This document shows positions 21,290 through 33,775 of a DNA stretch of 64,000 nucleotides, piece after piece. Within the stretch, counting starts at the first letter, position 1. Each line of letters begins with the position of its first letter. The DNA is from Lathyrus oleraceus. Taxonomy: Eukaryota; Streptophyta; Magnoliopsida; Fabales; Fabaceae. The translations under genes and the position numbers were made by a program. Under the pieces are notes generated by a model. It saw only the letters and a program-made list of their open reading frames with translations, was not told where the DNA came from and searched no databases. Location of the stretch: NCBI RefSeq assembly GCF_024323335.1, contig NC_066581.1, positions 224,259,039 to 224,323,038 of the forward strand, written 5' to 3'.

Positions 21290-21990
21290 CGGGGTTCAAA
21301 TGGAGAAAAGGAGATGTTGCGACATTTTCTGGAGATCGGGGTTCAATCAGAGAAGAGTATATGCTGAGGCATTTTCCGGGGTTCAAATGGAGAAAAGGAG
21401 ATGTTGCGACATTTTCTGGAGAGCGGGGTTCAATCGGAGAAAAGAAATGCTGAGGTATTTTCTGGGGTTCAAATGGAGATTGGAGTTGAAGATTATATCC
21501 AGGATGAGGTCCGCAGGATTATCTTCTGTTCATGTGTCACCTTAGACTTTGGCGGATGCCAGTGGAGGTCGTTATAGGTGTCTTCTGAGGAAGAGATACA
21601 CATGCTACCTTCTTTATGAAGGTTTACCCTCTGACATGTCGCCCTCAGAGTGGTTTGGTGTTAGTTCCGTCGTTGCCAGCGGAATTATCACGAGAGATTG
21701 GAGAAAAGGAGGTGCTGAGGCATTTTCTGGGGTTCAAATGGAGAAAAGGAAATGTGGATACATTTTCTGGAGACGGGGTTCAAATGGAGAAAAGGAAATG
21801 TGGATACATTTTCTGGAGAACGGGGTTCATTCTGGCGATCGAGAGTTATCGTCAGGCGACTGGGGTTCAAATTGGAGATCGGGGTTCATTATGTTGGCAA
21901 AAAGGAGTGCTGAGGCATTTTCCGGGGTTCAAATGCAGAGATCTGAGGATCGTTTGCGCAGAGAAAATTTTCGGGGTTCAAGAAAAAGAA
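21290..21990 (+). repeat. Irregular repeats of GGGGTTCAAATGGAGA type
   Basis: Units of about 45-90 bp share GGGGTTCAAATGGAGAAAAGGA and ACATTTTCTGGAGA (for example 21291, 21378, 21464, 21729, 21776). They are tandemly rearranged copies in the 3' UTR. Confidence 0.75.
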
Positions 21991-22254
21991 AAAGAAAAAA
22001 AAGAGAATGATAATCCTGAGTGGATGTGTGGTGCTCAGACCATGGTTATCCCTGTGCTACCATTTATTTTGGTATCCAGGTCGACGGTTTCGAGTTTGTT
22101 TCTTCGCCGATGCTGACAGGCGTTGTTAATTATTATCCCATCAGAGTGCAAATTGTTCGTCTGTTCTTGGTATTCAATCACTCTTCATCCTGATCATCCG
22201 AAAGCCGAGGCTATTTCGTATCGACAGGTTCACAGTGGATTGAATAGGGGCAGC
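21991..22254 (+). promoter_or_regulatory. End of E2 3' UTR with polypurine tract
   Basis: The tract GAATAGGGGCAGC (22242-22254) ends exactly at the 3' LTR. AD and BC have the closely similar GAACAGGGGCAGT at the same place, so this is the plus-strand priming site of the lineage. Confidence 0.8.
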
Positions 22255-25200
22255 TGTAACACCTCAAAATTTGCCCTCTCTCTCTCTTGGGACTAGCATT
22301 AACATATTGCATACATTTTAGGTCATTAGGCATTGCATATTGCATATCATGTGGTTACATTATGCAAGCCATCTTCCCAAGTCTTGATCAGGAGATGAGG
22401 AAGTCAAAAGTGCAAGCCTAGGGTTTATTGACTGATCATGGACCATCTGAGGATTGGGCTGTGAATTAGGGTTTTGTGATTCTCAATGGATGTTGGTCTT
22501 CATCTTGATTGCAATGATACATCATCATCATCATGGTTGGATATCATCAGAAGAATCAAGTGTTGAAGAAGATTCCTTGAGATTAGGGTTTTGACCACTG
22601 GTCAACCCTAATCAGTTGTATTGGGCCAATCAGGGCTGGAGCAGGAGATGGGGTTTGTGATGGATATGAGGTTCATTTTGTGATTATGTTGTGCTTATTG
22701 AGGCTGGGGTTTCACCTTTGAGCCATTTCAGTTGGAAGTTGGGGTTCAAATTGATCTATGCATTGCCGAATTCATCTGTCAGATGAAAAGTCAACTGTGG
22801 TCAACTGTACATGATCTGATGGATTTGGAGGTGGAAATGAGTTGAAGACATTTCATTCATGTTGGAACAAGTGTTGAATGACATCTCAAAGCTTAAGAAT
22901 GAAGAAAATCAAGTCAGGACAAAAACTGCCAAAAATAGCAAGTGACTTGTAACTGAAGTTTCCAAAAATGGAAAGTTTTTGACCTCAAAAACAGAAGTCC
23001 AAGGAAGCTTCAAATGAAAAATTGTTCAACATGACAGTTGTAGATCTTGCTCTCACCTTTCCAAAAAGTCCAAGAACTCGAAAATCCAATGTACGGTTCG
23101 CAAAATATGGCTCAGTGAATTTCAGAAAAGATCCGTAATCAGGAGGCCATAACTACCACATGGTTTGTCCAAATTGCAAGTTCTTTATATGCACAAACTC
23201 CATTTGACATGTACTTTGAGGGTGCATCATTGGATTTGTCCAAAGATGGCCAAGGCAAAAAGTCACTTTTCAACTGGACAGCTGAATTGGACCAGGGGCA
23301 AAATCGTCCAAATGTCAAAATAATTGGAATTTTTGAATGGGACTTTTTCCAACACCTCAGGAATGGCATTTTAAGTGTGTTTGAATATTCATTTCATGGC
23401 TAAGGCATGTGAATTGGATTTTGGCTTGGAAAATGAAAGTGCTAAAATTGGATATTTTGCATACACATGGTGATTTTGAGATTTACACAACCAATGAGCA
23501 TGAGGCAAGTTTCTACACATCACATATGTCATTTGGAGTTTGCATGAGCTGTCAAAACAGCTGGCGATGAGCTGTACATGGAAATTACAAATTTGCCCTT
23601 GTTTACAAAATGACAATTTCACTTAACATGCTAATGTGGTTAATTAAGATGATTAGTGATGGATTAAGCTACCATATATAAACTAAATCTTCTTCTAATC
23701 ATAACTGAAAATCACATTCACCAAAGTTAGATCTAGAAACTCTTCATTCTCTCCATATTCATCAAGAACTCAACATCTTCAAATCAAGAATTCTTCACCA
23801 TTTCTCAACCTTTTTTCGAAATTGCTTTTGATTTGAACTCACCTAAACCTCTACTCCATCTGTTTTCATGCTTCATCATCCAAAGATCACAAAATCGTGA
23901 CTGTTCAAAACCTCATCATCCATGGCAAATCTGAATTGTGGACAATAGGAGTGAAAGTAATTGAAACGGAGCATAGCATTCACCTTCTATATACTTCTTG
24001 TGCATCTGTTTTGAAGAGTTGGAGCTTAAAGCCGCGATCTACACACTGCCATTGCCGGTATGTCGAAAATTCGAATCTCCTGTTTTGTTCGATTGATAGG
24101 TGCTTTGTGTAGTGCATTTCTTGTAGAATCCAATGGTGCTTGTGGTTTATAGAATGGTTGATCGTAGGTTACGAAATCTAGATTTAAAGTTATGAATGCA
24201 AACCCTAAGTGCTTCGATTTGGTTGATTTAGGAACAATTAGGATGTAATAGTGTGATATTTGGATTGTGTGTGGAAAGACCTTTCCAACGACTATAGCCA
24301 TGTCCATTTCTGTAAACATTTCGTGTTCTTCATTTTTTTGTGATTTCTGGAAAAAGTGTGGGAAGAAGACGATGAAACAAGGCTGTAGATCCAAATTTCC
24401 ATTCAAACTTTCAAATAAACTGTTTCCCGCCAGCGCCAAATTCAATTACAGAAATGCCACTGTTAGTTTAATTAATTTTGTTTAAATTATAGAAAATTAT
24501 AAAGACATTAGAAAAATCATATAAAATCATAGAAAAATCACAAAAATATGGAGATTTTTTCCTTGACTTTGTTGACTTGTGTAGAATTTTTTTGACCTAT
24601 TGGTCAAAGTTGTGCTTGGCAAATATTTTATTTGGCATAGGCTTTTCTAATGTATGTCACATTTTGATACATTTTGGCAATTTGATCATGAAATACTCAT
24701 ATCATAAAATAAATGGCTGAAAATTTTTGTGGTGGTTCTTGACTCATTAAGGATTATTTATATGTAAATTTCATGAATTTTTGATACCTGGTTAGAGAGC
24801 AGCAAATTCTGGAACTTAGGTGTGACAATTTGTGTCACACCTCTTGATGTCAACTTGTTGAATTTAATTGGATGACCTATGCATGTTGGAATTGGCTGAA
24901 ATTTTGCATGGTGAATTGTTGATATGTTAGGATGTTGTATGAATTTTTGTAGAATTTTTCATTGCATTTTCAATTTAATCTTGATTTTTCATTTCTGGTG
25001 ATTAAATTTGCAAGTCCATGTGACATAGGTTGGTAGATTGATTGGGAAATCCTCATATTGTATTGTATGGCCATGAAATTTGATATGCATGAACTAGACA
25101 CATTGTGTGACCTCCCTGTTTTGGTCTCATCCATTTCTTTTTGTTTTCAATGAGATATGAATTTTTGAATTGGATGTATGCATTGATGGTGTGAATTGAA

Positions 25201-27211
25201 GCATGAAATTGTGTCTGTTTTTGTTGATTTTCATTGACATGGTTCCATTTGCCCAATTGAGCTCAAATTTGACATGGTAGACCTTGATTATCCCCTGTTT
25301 AGGTGTATTTAATTTGAGATTTTTTTGATGTGTTTTGGCATGGCTTTGAATGCAATACTTCTGTTTGTATATTTGGTGCTTCATTTGAACCAATATGGAT
25401 TGTTTTGTGCATGAATTGAGCATGATGGATGATATAAACATGAGACCAATGATGTTTGCTCTTGTTAGACTTTAATTTGAGATTGGTTGGTGAATGCCTT
25501 GCTGTTTTAAATTTTTTTCTTGCTTTTGGACCCTAGGCTTGGCCTAGTGGTCTAGTTGCTAATGTTTGCTTGGTTTTTCAGGATCAAAAAGCAATGCACA
25601 TGGATAATGGTCCAAATCAATTTTGATTGATGTTGTTGATGTTTGTACACTAACATAACATTGTTTTGTAGGTGTTGGAGCTTGGGCTTAAGCCTTGAGC
25701 TTGCTTTGTGTTGTATTGTTTAAACTGTTTGATTGTTTGCTGTACAATTTGTCTGATTGAATACTGACTGAGTTTGATTGTTTCCAGGTACTTTAGCTGC
25801 TCAGTTCCTTGTGAACTTTTGCTTTGCGTTGCTTAAGCAACTTGCATTGAGGTAAGTCCTCTCGACTTCATGTAGTCTGGAGACCCGGCTGTTACCGGGC
25901 CGGGCAAATAAATGTCTGAAGTCCTCCTTAAGAGGCAATGATTGTGGTTGTTTATTTTTAAGCCAAGCAGGAAAAGCCCTTCAAGTAAGGCAATTGGTGG
26001 AAGGTAGGGACAAGCAACCTGTCCCCCACTATTCAGTTGAGTCTTCTCCTTGCTCCCATTACATGGTTGTAGCATTGAGATCAAAAGCCCAAGATCCGTT
26101 GTGTCAGAGTCATCGAGTATAAAAGGGTTCCCCTATTCTGGACCCATGCTCATTTGTCAGCTCTCCCTGGTTAGGGATAAGAGCTGTGAGGTCTCATCCT
26201 CACTTCATCCTTTCATCTGCTTCACCTTAGCCTCGTAATGGCAAGGTTAAGAGCAAAACCAGCCTGTACAGACGACTCGCTTCGGCGGTCAAACCCCATT
26301 GATTGAGCCTCTTGTTTGGTTATAGTGGGTGTTTTGTGATTATTTGATTGACATGTTTGTTTGAGATGCCTGTTCTCATTTAATGTTGATGTATGATTGT
26401 ATGCTTGTGTGCTAGCTTCTTTCCTGGTTAGGTTAGTTTGCTTATGCAAGTAGGATAGAAACCTGAACTTAGGGCGACTTTGCATGACAACATTAGGCTC
26501 GAGTCTCAGCTCCCTAGTGTCGTGTTTTCCCCTCTGTCTCTGGTTAGGAGAGTTTCATCCCTTTCAGGGGAACTACATCGCCCTGATCCTTGTTCCAGAC
26601 AAGGTATGTAGGCAGGTGGTCGTGCGAGACCACTCCGGGCAACCTTTTTCTTTTTTGCGTGCGTTAACTTATCTGATTGTATGTTTTGGCTCGGATGCCG
26701 ACGTAAGCCCAGTGATTGGCAGTCGGGCTCCACGTTTGCCGTTTTGTGCGTGTTTTGGTTCGGATGCTGACGTAATTCCATCCAGTGGTTGTCGGGCTCC
26801 ATGTTTGCCACCCTTGCTTGTTTGTATGTGTTGTGTTGTTTGGCGTGCGTAAGCCGAACTACAGTGGCTCTGATTCTTGTTCCAGACAAGATATGTAGGC
26901 ATAAGGTGCGATACCTTATCGAGCCCGTTCCTCTTAATCCCACCTGCGTTCCCCGTGTGTGTGTGTGATGTTTAGCAACCTTTTCTTTATTCTAGGACGT
27001 GGATCCCTAGGAGTACCTAGGACGTGAGGGGTGCTAATACCTTCCCCTCGCGTAACCGACTCCCGAACCTTTTCTCTCTGGTCGCGAGACCATGTCTTTC
27101 CAGGTTTCTCTGAGCGTTTCCTTTCCCTATCTTGGGATAAATAACGTTTAGTGGCGGCTCTGTGTGTTTTTATTTTTAGGCTCGCCGGTTGATTTTTCGC
27201 AGGATGCGACA
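22255..27211 (+). repeat. E2 3' LTR
   Basis: 4957 bp, nearly identical to 11114-16071. It repeats all 5' LTR features shifted by 11141 (11140 after the indel near 25136): TATA candidates at 23675 and 26118, and the structured motifs at 26567-26635 and 26854-26920. Confidence 0.95.
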
Positions 27212-27216
27212 CTCGC
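27212..27216. repeat. Target site duplication CTCGC, right copy (E2)
   Basis: Matches 11109-11113. Sequence of LTR A resumes directly after it with CTAGCGAGCATGCC. Confidence 0.95.
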
Positions 27217-27365
27217 CTAGCGAGCATGCCAGTTTGGGCCATTTTCTGGATTTGGCCATCTGTGAGCTGGGTCTTTGTTCCTTTAAGGTCAACGTCTTGA
27301 ACAATGAGTTGGAGTGTCCTGAAGAGTGTCTTGAAAGATTAACGGGCAAATTTTGGGGTACGACA
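27217..27365 (-). repeat. LTR A, second part
   Basis: 149 bp matching 44943-45091 of LTR D. With 9460-11113 it makes up the full 1803 bp. Minus-strand start of the LTR is TGTCGTACCCC. Confidence 0.95.
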
Positions 27366-27378
27366 ACTGCCCCTGTTC
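27366..27378 (-). promoter_or_regulatory. Polypurine tract of AD
   Basis: GAACAGGGGCAGT on the minus strand, directly before the 3' LTR. BC has the same tract at 30619-30631. Confidence 0.75.
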
Positions 27379-28438
27379 AATATTCTTGAACTGAGAGAGT
27401 TAGAATGGCATGTATGCCATTCGTGGTCTGGAGGTGGAAGATTATTGAACACTAGAATGCCCCAAAAATTTGCATTTGTCAATTAGTCTTGATGGAGATG
27501 GGCTTAAAGATGCCATCCAGGAAGTTTGATGATGAGAGCTTCAGAGTGCCTCGTACATTAGACGATATCTGAAGATATGGGTGTCATACCGGGTCATACG
27601 CTATACCGTATAGTGAGTCATCCATTAGGCTGTCGACTTTGCTGGGGAGTCAGAGTGTGTCATACGCTGCTAGGGATAAAGGATCAGAATGGATCATATG
27701 CTAGACCGTATCTGAATAACAGAATGAGTTGTCTATTAAGCGGGTGATTTCACTGGGGATGAAAGATCAGAATGGATCGTACGCTAGATCGTATCTGAGT
27801 CGCAGAATGAGCCGTCTATTATGTTGTATCTGAGAAAAGGGTCAGAATGGATCGTACGTTAGATCGTATCTGAGTTGCAGAATGAACTGTCTATTAGGCT
27901 GCATCTGGAGAAAAAGTAGTCGTACGCTAGACTACACCTCGGGATGTACCGTACGCTAGGTAGTATCTGAGGAATAAAGATCAGAATGGATCATACGCTA
28001 GATCGCATCTGAGGGGATGAACATCCAAATGGGTTGTACGCTAGGCCGTATTGGAGTTGCAGAAGGAGCCGTACGTTAGGCTGTACCTGAAGAAAGTAGT
28101 CGTACGCTAGACTACACCCCGGAATGTACCGTATGCTAGGTAGTATCTGAGGAATGAAGATCCAAATGGGTCGTACGTTAGACCGTATTGGAGTAGTTGA
28201 AGAAGTCATATGTTGGGCTGAATCAGAATGAACCGTACGTTAGGCTGTATCTGACAATATTTGTATACGTTGTATTTGCAGTAAATGTCTGGGATGGGCT
28301 TAAAGATGCCCTCATTAGGAGGATATCAGAATGCTTGTTAGAAAGAATGTTTATATAGAGTATATCTGAAAGATGAATCTGAATTTTGAATGTGATTGAT
28401 AAAGGTGTCTGTCTGAATGAACCTTTTATTTTGACTAT
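27379..28438 (-). repeat. AD 3' UTR: array of stem-varying mini-hairpins
   Basis: About a dozen units of 32-45 bp (27560-28260), each with an 8-base core close to GTACGCTA or GTACGTTA flanked by complementary arms. Arms seen include GATC/GATC, GTAGTC/GACTAC, TACC/GGTA, GCC/GGC and GGTC/GACC. At 27631-27648 is TGTCGACTTTGCTGGGGA, 16/18 identical to the primer-binding site but in the opposite sense to the element. The region breaks off at 28438 where BC-derived sequence begins. Confidence 0.75.
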
Positions 28439-28571
28439 ATCCGGGTGTAGGATCTTTCACTCAAAAATACCCAAGCAATCCCTTAAAAGTAAATCAGACA
28501 ATTTGGAATAAGTGATCTTGTTTTTAAGGTAACCTCTCTTTTTAAAGTTTCCCCAGCAGAGTCGCCAGTTC
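28439..28571 (-). repeat. Duplicated leader fragment with primer site (PBS 28550-28567)
   Basis: 133 bp with no difference seen from 37121-37253. It includes the tRNA-Arg primer site (TCCCCAGCAGAGTCGCCA on the + strand, 28550-28567). The joint to the AD 3' UTR at 28438/28439 has no clear homology beyond AT. Confidence 0.9.
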
Positions 28572-30618
28572 TGTCATACGGTGAACTGACTTTGTGTGTT
28601 TTGCTTTTTATCGCAATGTCGCGGATAGCAAGAGTCGCCACCGACTTTTCTTTTATCCAATAAGGAAAGGTGGAAAAGAACAGGAAAGACCTCAATAGAT
28701 TTTGGGTTCGGGAGGTACATTATACAAAGGGAAGGTGTTAGCACCCTTTGTATCCATGGTTATCCATGGGCTCTTAATTACTGGATCACTTATATTTTTG
28801 TCTGAAAAGTGTCGGTGAATTGCTTAAAAAATGTTTGAAAGAGAGTTTAACTTTGTAATGATTCTCGTATGAATGTATACAAAGTATTTATCTCATTTGA
28901 TTTTGAAAATGGTTTAGAAAAATATAACTCGGTAATGATTCTAGTATGAATGTATACCAAGTGGTGATTTTCTAGGATTTGTAAAGTGTAAAGTGTGAGG
29001 GGTGGAAAATGTTTTAGGTTATGATCCAGTAATTGAGAGTTATACCTTCCTAAGGTCGTTATGAACGTTTCCTATCCTTATGAGGGTAAAACTGTCCTTA
29101 CTATTGAGAAGTAAGTAATTTTACCCTTTGGATGTTTAAGGGTCACCGTAGGGTCATCGATAGGTCATTGAAGGCAACAGTTGTAAGGATACTTTAGCAT
29201 TCGAAGGGACGATCATCATTTAACCGTAGGCTACACCGAAGGGTCATCGAGGGACAAAATCGTATTTTCGAAGGCAACATCCGAGGGACCATGATTTATT
29301 TTATGATGATTTAATCGAAGGGTCTTTGCTAAGTGTATCCCTACATTCGCGGGACATGACCGTTATACCGTAATACCGTAGGGCAGCAAAGAGAGGTCCA
29401 AGATCACTTATTTAAAGGCAATATTTTAAAGTCAATTAGGTAATTAGGACGAGCCTCCATATTAAAATCAATACATTAAAATTAATACATTAAAATTAAT
29501 ACATTAAAATTAACACATTAAAATTAATTAAGTAATTTAGGGTGAGTCTCCACAAGGGTATCCCACAAATAAAGTGGAAGACCTAACGGCAATCTTTTCC
29601 TGGGACATGTGAACCTTGGCAAAATTCAGCAAACGGGTTAGAATACCAAATCGGGGTGTAATCGAAGATTACACCGCAAAAGAAAATACAGCAGCATGAA
29701 TGTCAGGCAAAACAGTGCATAATTAACATAGAATAGATCAGATACGCATAGGACATAACAAACAAAATATTAGCGACTGTCCCGTTCGCCTCTGCCTCGC
29801 CTAGCGAGGGCCTAGCGAATACTCGCTACATGCTCGCTTAGCGATGTGCTAGCGAGCGGCTGCGGGTTTTGAATTTCAGAACAGTATGACTTCAACCTGC
29901 GGCATGGCTTATGGCATCCAACACATAATTATATGGTTCAGCATTCACAATATTCAGGCACACTTAAATTCACATGCAAAACCTCAAATATGTTTATGAA
30001 TTCAATTATAATATCACATGCAAGTTAAGAACATAAAGCGGTATCACATGCAAATTAAGAAAATAAAGCGATAATAGTAATGCAAACCTGTTTGCAATCG
30101 AATTGCAACCTTGAATTGGCGAGCCGGATTGAGTTGGGCGGTGGTAGCTTCGGAGCGGAGGAGCGGCCTTCAGGGTTTCTAAAGTAGCCTCCAGGGTTTT
30201 TGTGCCAGGGTTTTCGTCTGTCTCCCTCGGTTTTTCGTCCTCCCTTTCATTACTGAAGTGCTGGTATTTATAATGCCCTTTTTCATGACCTAATGGGCTC
30301 AGAACGAAGCCCGAAATTTTTTGTTGTCTGTCAGCCTCGCTAGGCGAGCTGGTAGCGAACGTTTGCTTCGCTAGGCGAGCGTGTAGCGAACGTTCGCTAG
30401 GCGAGCGTGTAGCGAACGTAACGTTCGCTAGGCGAGCGTGTAGCGAACGTAACGTTCGCTAGGCGAGCGTGTAGCGAACAGGCCAGTTCGGGCCATTTTC
30501 TGGATTGGGCCATTCGTGAGCTGGGCCTTTGTCCCTTTAAGATCAGTGCCATAAAATGAGTCGGAATGCCCCTGAAAAATGTCTTGAAATATTAATGGGC
30601 AAATTTTGGGGTATGACA
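28572..30618 (-). repeat. LTR B
   Basis: 2047 bp. TATA-like box ATTATAAATA at 30265-30274 (minus). Near its minus-strand start is a tandem 31-bp repeat of the form CGTTCGCTAGGCGAGCGTGTAG (30390-30480), with one more unit than LTR C. At 29461-29525 are five units of ACATTAAAATTA type. Confidence 0.95.
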
Positions 30619-33340
30619 ACTGCCCCTGTTCAATATTCTTGAACCGAGAGAGTTAGGATGGCGTGCATGCCATTCGTGGTCTGGAGGTGGAAGATTATTG
30701 AACATTAGAATGCCCCCAAAAATTTGCACTTGTCAATTAGTCTTGACGGAGATGGGCTTAAAGATGCCATCCAGGAAATGTGATAATGAAAGCTTCAGAT
30801 TGCGCCGTACATTAGGCCAATTTGAAGACATGGGCGCCACACTGGGTCGTACGTTAGACCGAATAATGAGTCATCCATTAGGCTGTTGACTTCGCTGGGG
30901 AGTCGGAGTGTGTCATATGCTGCTGGGGATAAAGGATCAGAATGGATCATGCGCTATATCGTATCTGAGTTGAAGAGAGGGCCGTACGTTAGGCTGTGTC
31001 TGATGATGAAAGGGGGTAGTCGTACACTAGACTACACTTCAGAAATGTACCTTACACTAGGTAGCATCTGAGGAGACGAAGGTCTAATTGGGTCGTACAT
31101 TAGACCGTATCTGAGCAGAATGAGCCGTCCATTAGGCTGAATCTGATGATAAAAGGGGGTAGTCGTACACTAGACTACACTTCAGAAATGTACCGTACAC
31201 TAGGTAGCATCTGAGGAGACGAAGGTCTAATTGGGTCGTACATTAGACCGTATCTGAGCAGAATGAGCCGTCCATTAGGCTGAATCTGATGATAAAAGGG
31301 GGTAGTCGTACACTAGACTACACTTCAGAAATGTACCGTACACTAGGTAGCATCTGAGGAGACGAAGGTCTAATTGGGTCGTACATTAGACCGTATCTGA
31401 GCAGACTGAGCCGTCCATTAGGCTGAATCTGATGATAAAAGGGGGTAGTCGTACACTAGACTACACTTCAGAAATGTACCGTACACTAGGTAGCATCTGA
31501 GGAGACGAAGGTCTAATTGGGTCGTACATTAGACCGTATCTGGGCAGAATGAGCCGTCCATTAGGCTGAATCTGATGATAAAAGGGGGTAGTCGTACACT
31601 AGACTACACTTCAGAAATGTACCGTACACTAGGTAGCATCTGAGGAGACGAAGGTCTAATTGGGTCGTACATTAGACCGTATCTGGGCAGAATCCGAGGA
31701 CTTGACGGTCTAACTTGGTCGTACATTAGACTGTCACTGAGCAGAATCTGGTCTAACTTGGTCGTACATTAGACTGTATTTGATGACTGGAAGGTCTAAC
31801 TTGGTCGTACATTAGACTGTATTTGATGACTGGAAGGTCTAACTTGGTCGTACATTAGACTGTATTTGCAGAATCTGACTTGAAGGTCTAACTTGGTCGT
31901 ACATTAGACTGTATTTGCAGAATCTGACTTGAAGGTCTAACTTGGTCGTACATTAGACTGTATTTGCAGAATCTGACTTGAAGGTCTAACTTGGTCTTAC
32001 ATTAGACTGTATTTGCAGAATCTGACTTGAAGGTCTAACTTGGTCGTACATTAGACTGTATTTGCAGAATCTGACTTGAAGGTCTAACTTGGTCGTACAT
32101 TAGACTGTATTTGCAGAATCTGACTTGAAGGTCTAACTTGGTCGTACATTAGACTGTATTTGCAGAATCTGACTTGAAGGTCTAACTTGGTCGTACATTA
32201 GACTGTATTTGCAGAATCTGACTTGAAGGTCTAACTTGGTCGTACATTAGACTATCTTTGAGTGGTTGAAGGTCAGAATGGATCGTACGCTAGATCGTAT
32301 CTGAGTTGTTGAAGGTCAGAATGGATCGTACGCTAGATCGTATCTGAGTTGTTGAAGGTCAGAATGGATCGTACGCTAGATCGTATCTGAGTTGTTGAAG
32401 GTCAGAATGGATCGTACGCTAGATCGTATCTGAGTTGAAGGAGTCATATGTTGAGATGAATCAGGATGAACCGTACGCTAGGCTATATCTGATAGTATTT
32501 GTATATGCTGTATTTGCAATAAATGTCTGGGATGGGCTTATAGATGCCATCGTTAGGAGGATGTCAGAATGAATGTTGTCATGGAGTGTATCTGAAAGAT
32601 GTAGTTGAATCCTGAATGTAATTGATAAGGATGTCCGTCTGAATGGACCTTTGTTTTGACTATGTCAGGAGGATAATTGACCTGAAAAATAAAGTTAGCT
32701 TCATGCCATGTCATGATGCCTGAGATGCAAATGTTGTATGCATGCGTATGCTGTGAAATGATGTAATGAGTGAATTATGCGTCTGGAATGAATGAGAGCA
32801 TTGTATACATGTATATGTTATGAAATGATGTAATGTATATGATGCGGAACGAAAATTGTATGTAGGTATGTGATGTGAAATGATGTAATGAATGCACTAT
32901 GTGTCTGAAACGTTCTTCCAGGGGACTCTACTAGGGAAATAAATCTCAGTCTTCTGGTCGGAGATATTTGTATTGATGACCCTTCCTTAACTAGGGGTAT
33001 TTGACCTTTATCTGATGGCAGAGATATTCAACAGAGCCTGGCTGGGGTAGAAGAGATGACCAGTCTAGTGATGCCAAGTTCTTCTGGGGCATAACTGGCT
33101 TAGCCGGGGAATAGAATTGGCAACAGATTCATTGGAAAGCTTGGTTAGACCTTCTCCTCGATCCTGAAGTCCTTTAGTAATTGTCATTGTTATTTTATGC
33201 ATGTATTTTGATAAACATTGATCATATTCAAATGCATATATCAATTCAAGTTAAATCAATGGACGTTTATGCAAACAAAATAGAGAAAGTAAAACAAAAG
33301 CATTTTTTTTTGAAACAGAATTGTATTGATTTAGAAAGAG
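30619..33340 (-). repeat. BC 3' UTR with three tandem hairpin arrays
   Basis: Starts with the polypurine tract (30619-30631). Three arrays follow: a 143-bp unit, about five copies (31011-31725), each with four hairpins; a 49-bp unit, about eight copies (31885-32255); and a 43-bp unit, four copies (32270-32440). All are built on the same 8-base core GTACRYTA (GTCCATTA in one class) between complementary arms. 32700-32900 holds three loose repeats of GTGAAATGATGTAATG. At 30884-30901 is a degenerate primer-site-like sequence (14/18). The rest is unremarkable. Confidence 0.85.
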
Positions 33341-33574
33341 GGCCTATAAACAGGCAATTTGTGTACAAGGAGACAGAAATCCTAGTAAGAGGAAATCGTC
33401 AAGAAACGAAGACAAAGCTATGCAGAAAAAGTCCTGTTGATTTTAATTCCACTACTGTCATTATGTCTTCAAGCCTCTCATCTCCTGCTGTCGGATGAAA
33501 GTGATTGGCTTGTTCAGTCCCTTGAACTTGGTTGAAGCAGACAGAGAACGGGGCATAGTCATACGCTTTAATCC

Positions 33575-33775
33575 CTAATTTTTGCCTGGACCGCCTTTTC
33601 AGGTTTTCAGTCCACCGGGATACCCTTTTTTTGCTCAAGCCGCCTTTTCAGGTTTTCGACTTGCCGGGTGTATGTCTTTATATGTTTATCCCTAATTTTT
33701 TGCCCGAACCCTTTTGGTTCGCCGGGATGCCCTTACTTTTGCCTAGGTACGTCGACCTAGCGGGTCTCTTTTATG
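33575..33775 (-). ncRNA. Four-hairpin module after the BC integrase stop
   Basis: Reading the minus strand: CTAGGT/ACCTAG, CGAACC/GGTTCG, CAAGTCG/CGGCTTG (one G-T pair) and TGGACT/GGTCCA. The first stem differs from that of E2 (CTGGAC/GTCCAG) on both arms together. Confidence 0.6.

Larger units (their letters stand above)
11114..27211 (+). mobile_element. E2: young Ogre/Tat-type LTR element with internal deletion
   Basis: 16.1 kb, with a 4958-bp 5' LTR, a tRNA-Arg primer site 2 bp inside it, a 703-codon RNase H-integrase frame, a 4-kb repeat-rich 3' UTR, the polypurine tract AGGGGCAGC and a 4957-bp 3' LTR. Gag, protease and RT are absent. The LTRs are almost identical: I saw three substitutions (11895/23036, 12200/23340, 13411/24552) and one A/T-run indel (near 13995/25136). 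This is the youngest insertion in the nest and is probably non-autonomous. Confidence 0.95.

Noticed and set aside
31011..32440. Regular repeats that could suggest a CRISPR array
   Set aside because: There are no unique spacers; units are head-to-tail. The DNA is eukaryotic retrotransposon sequence.
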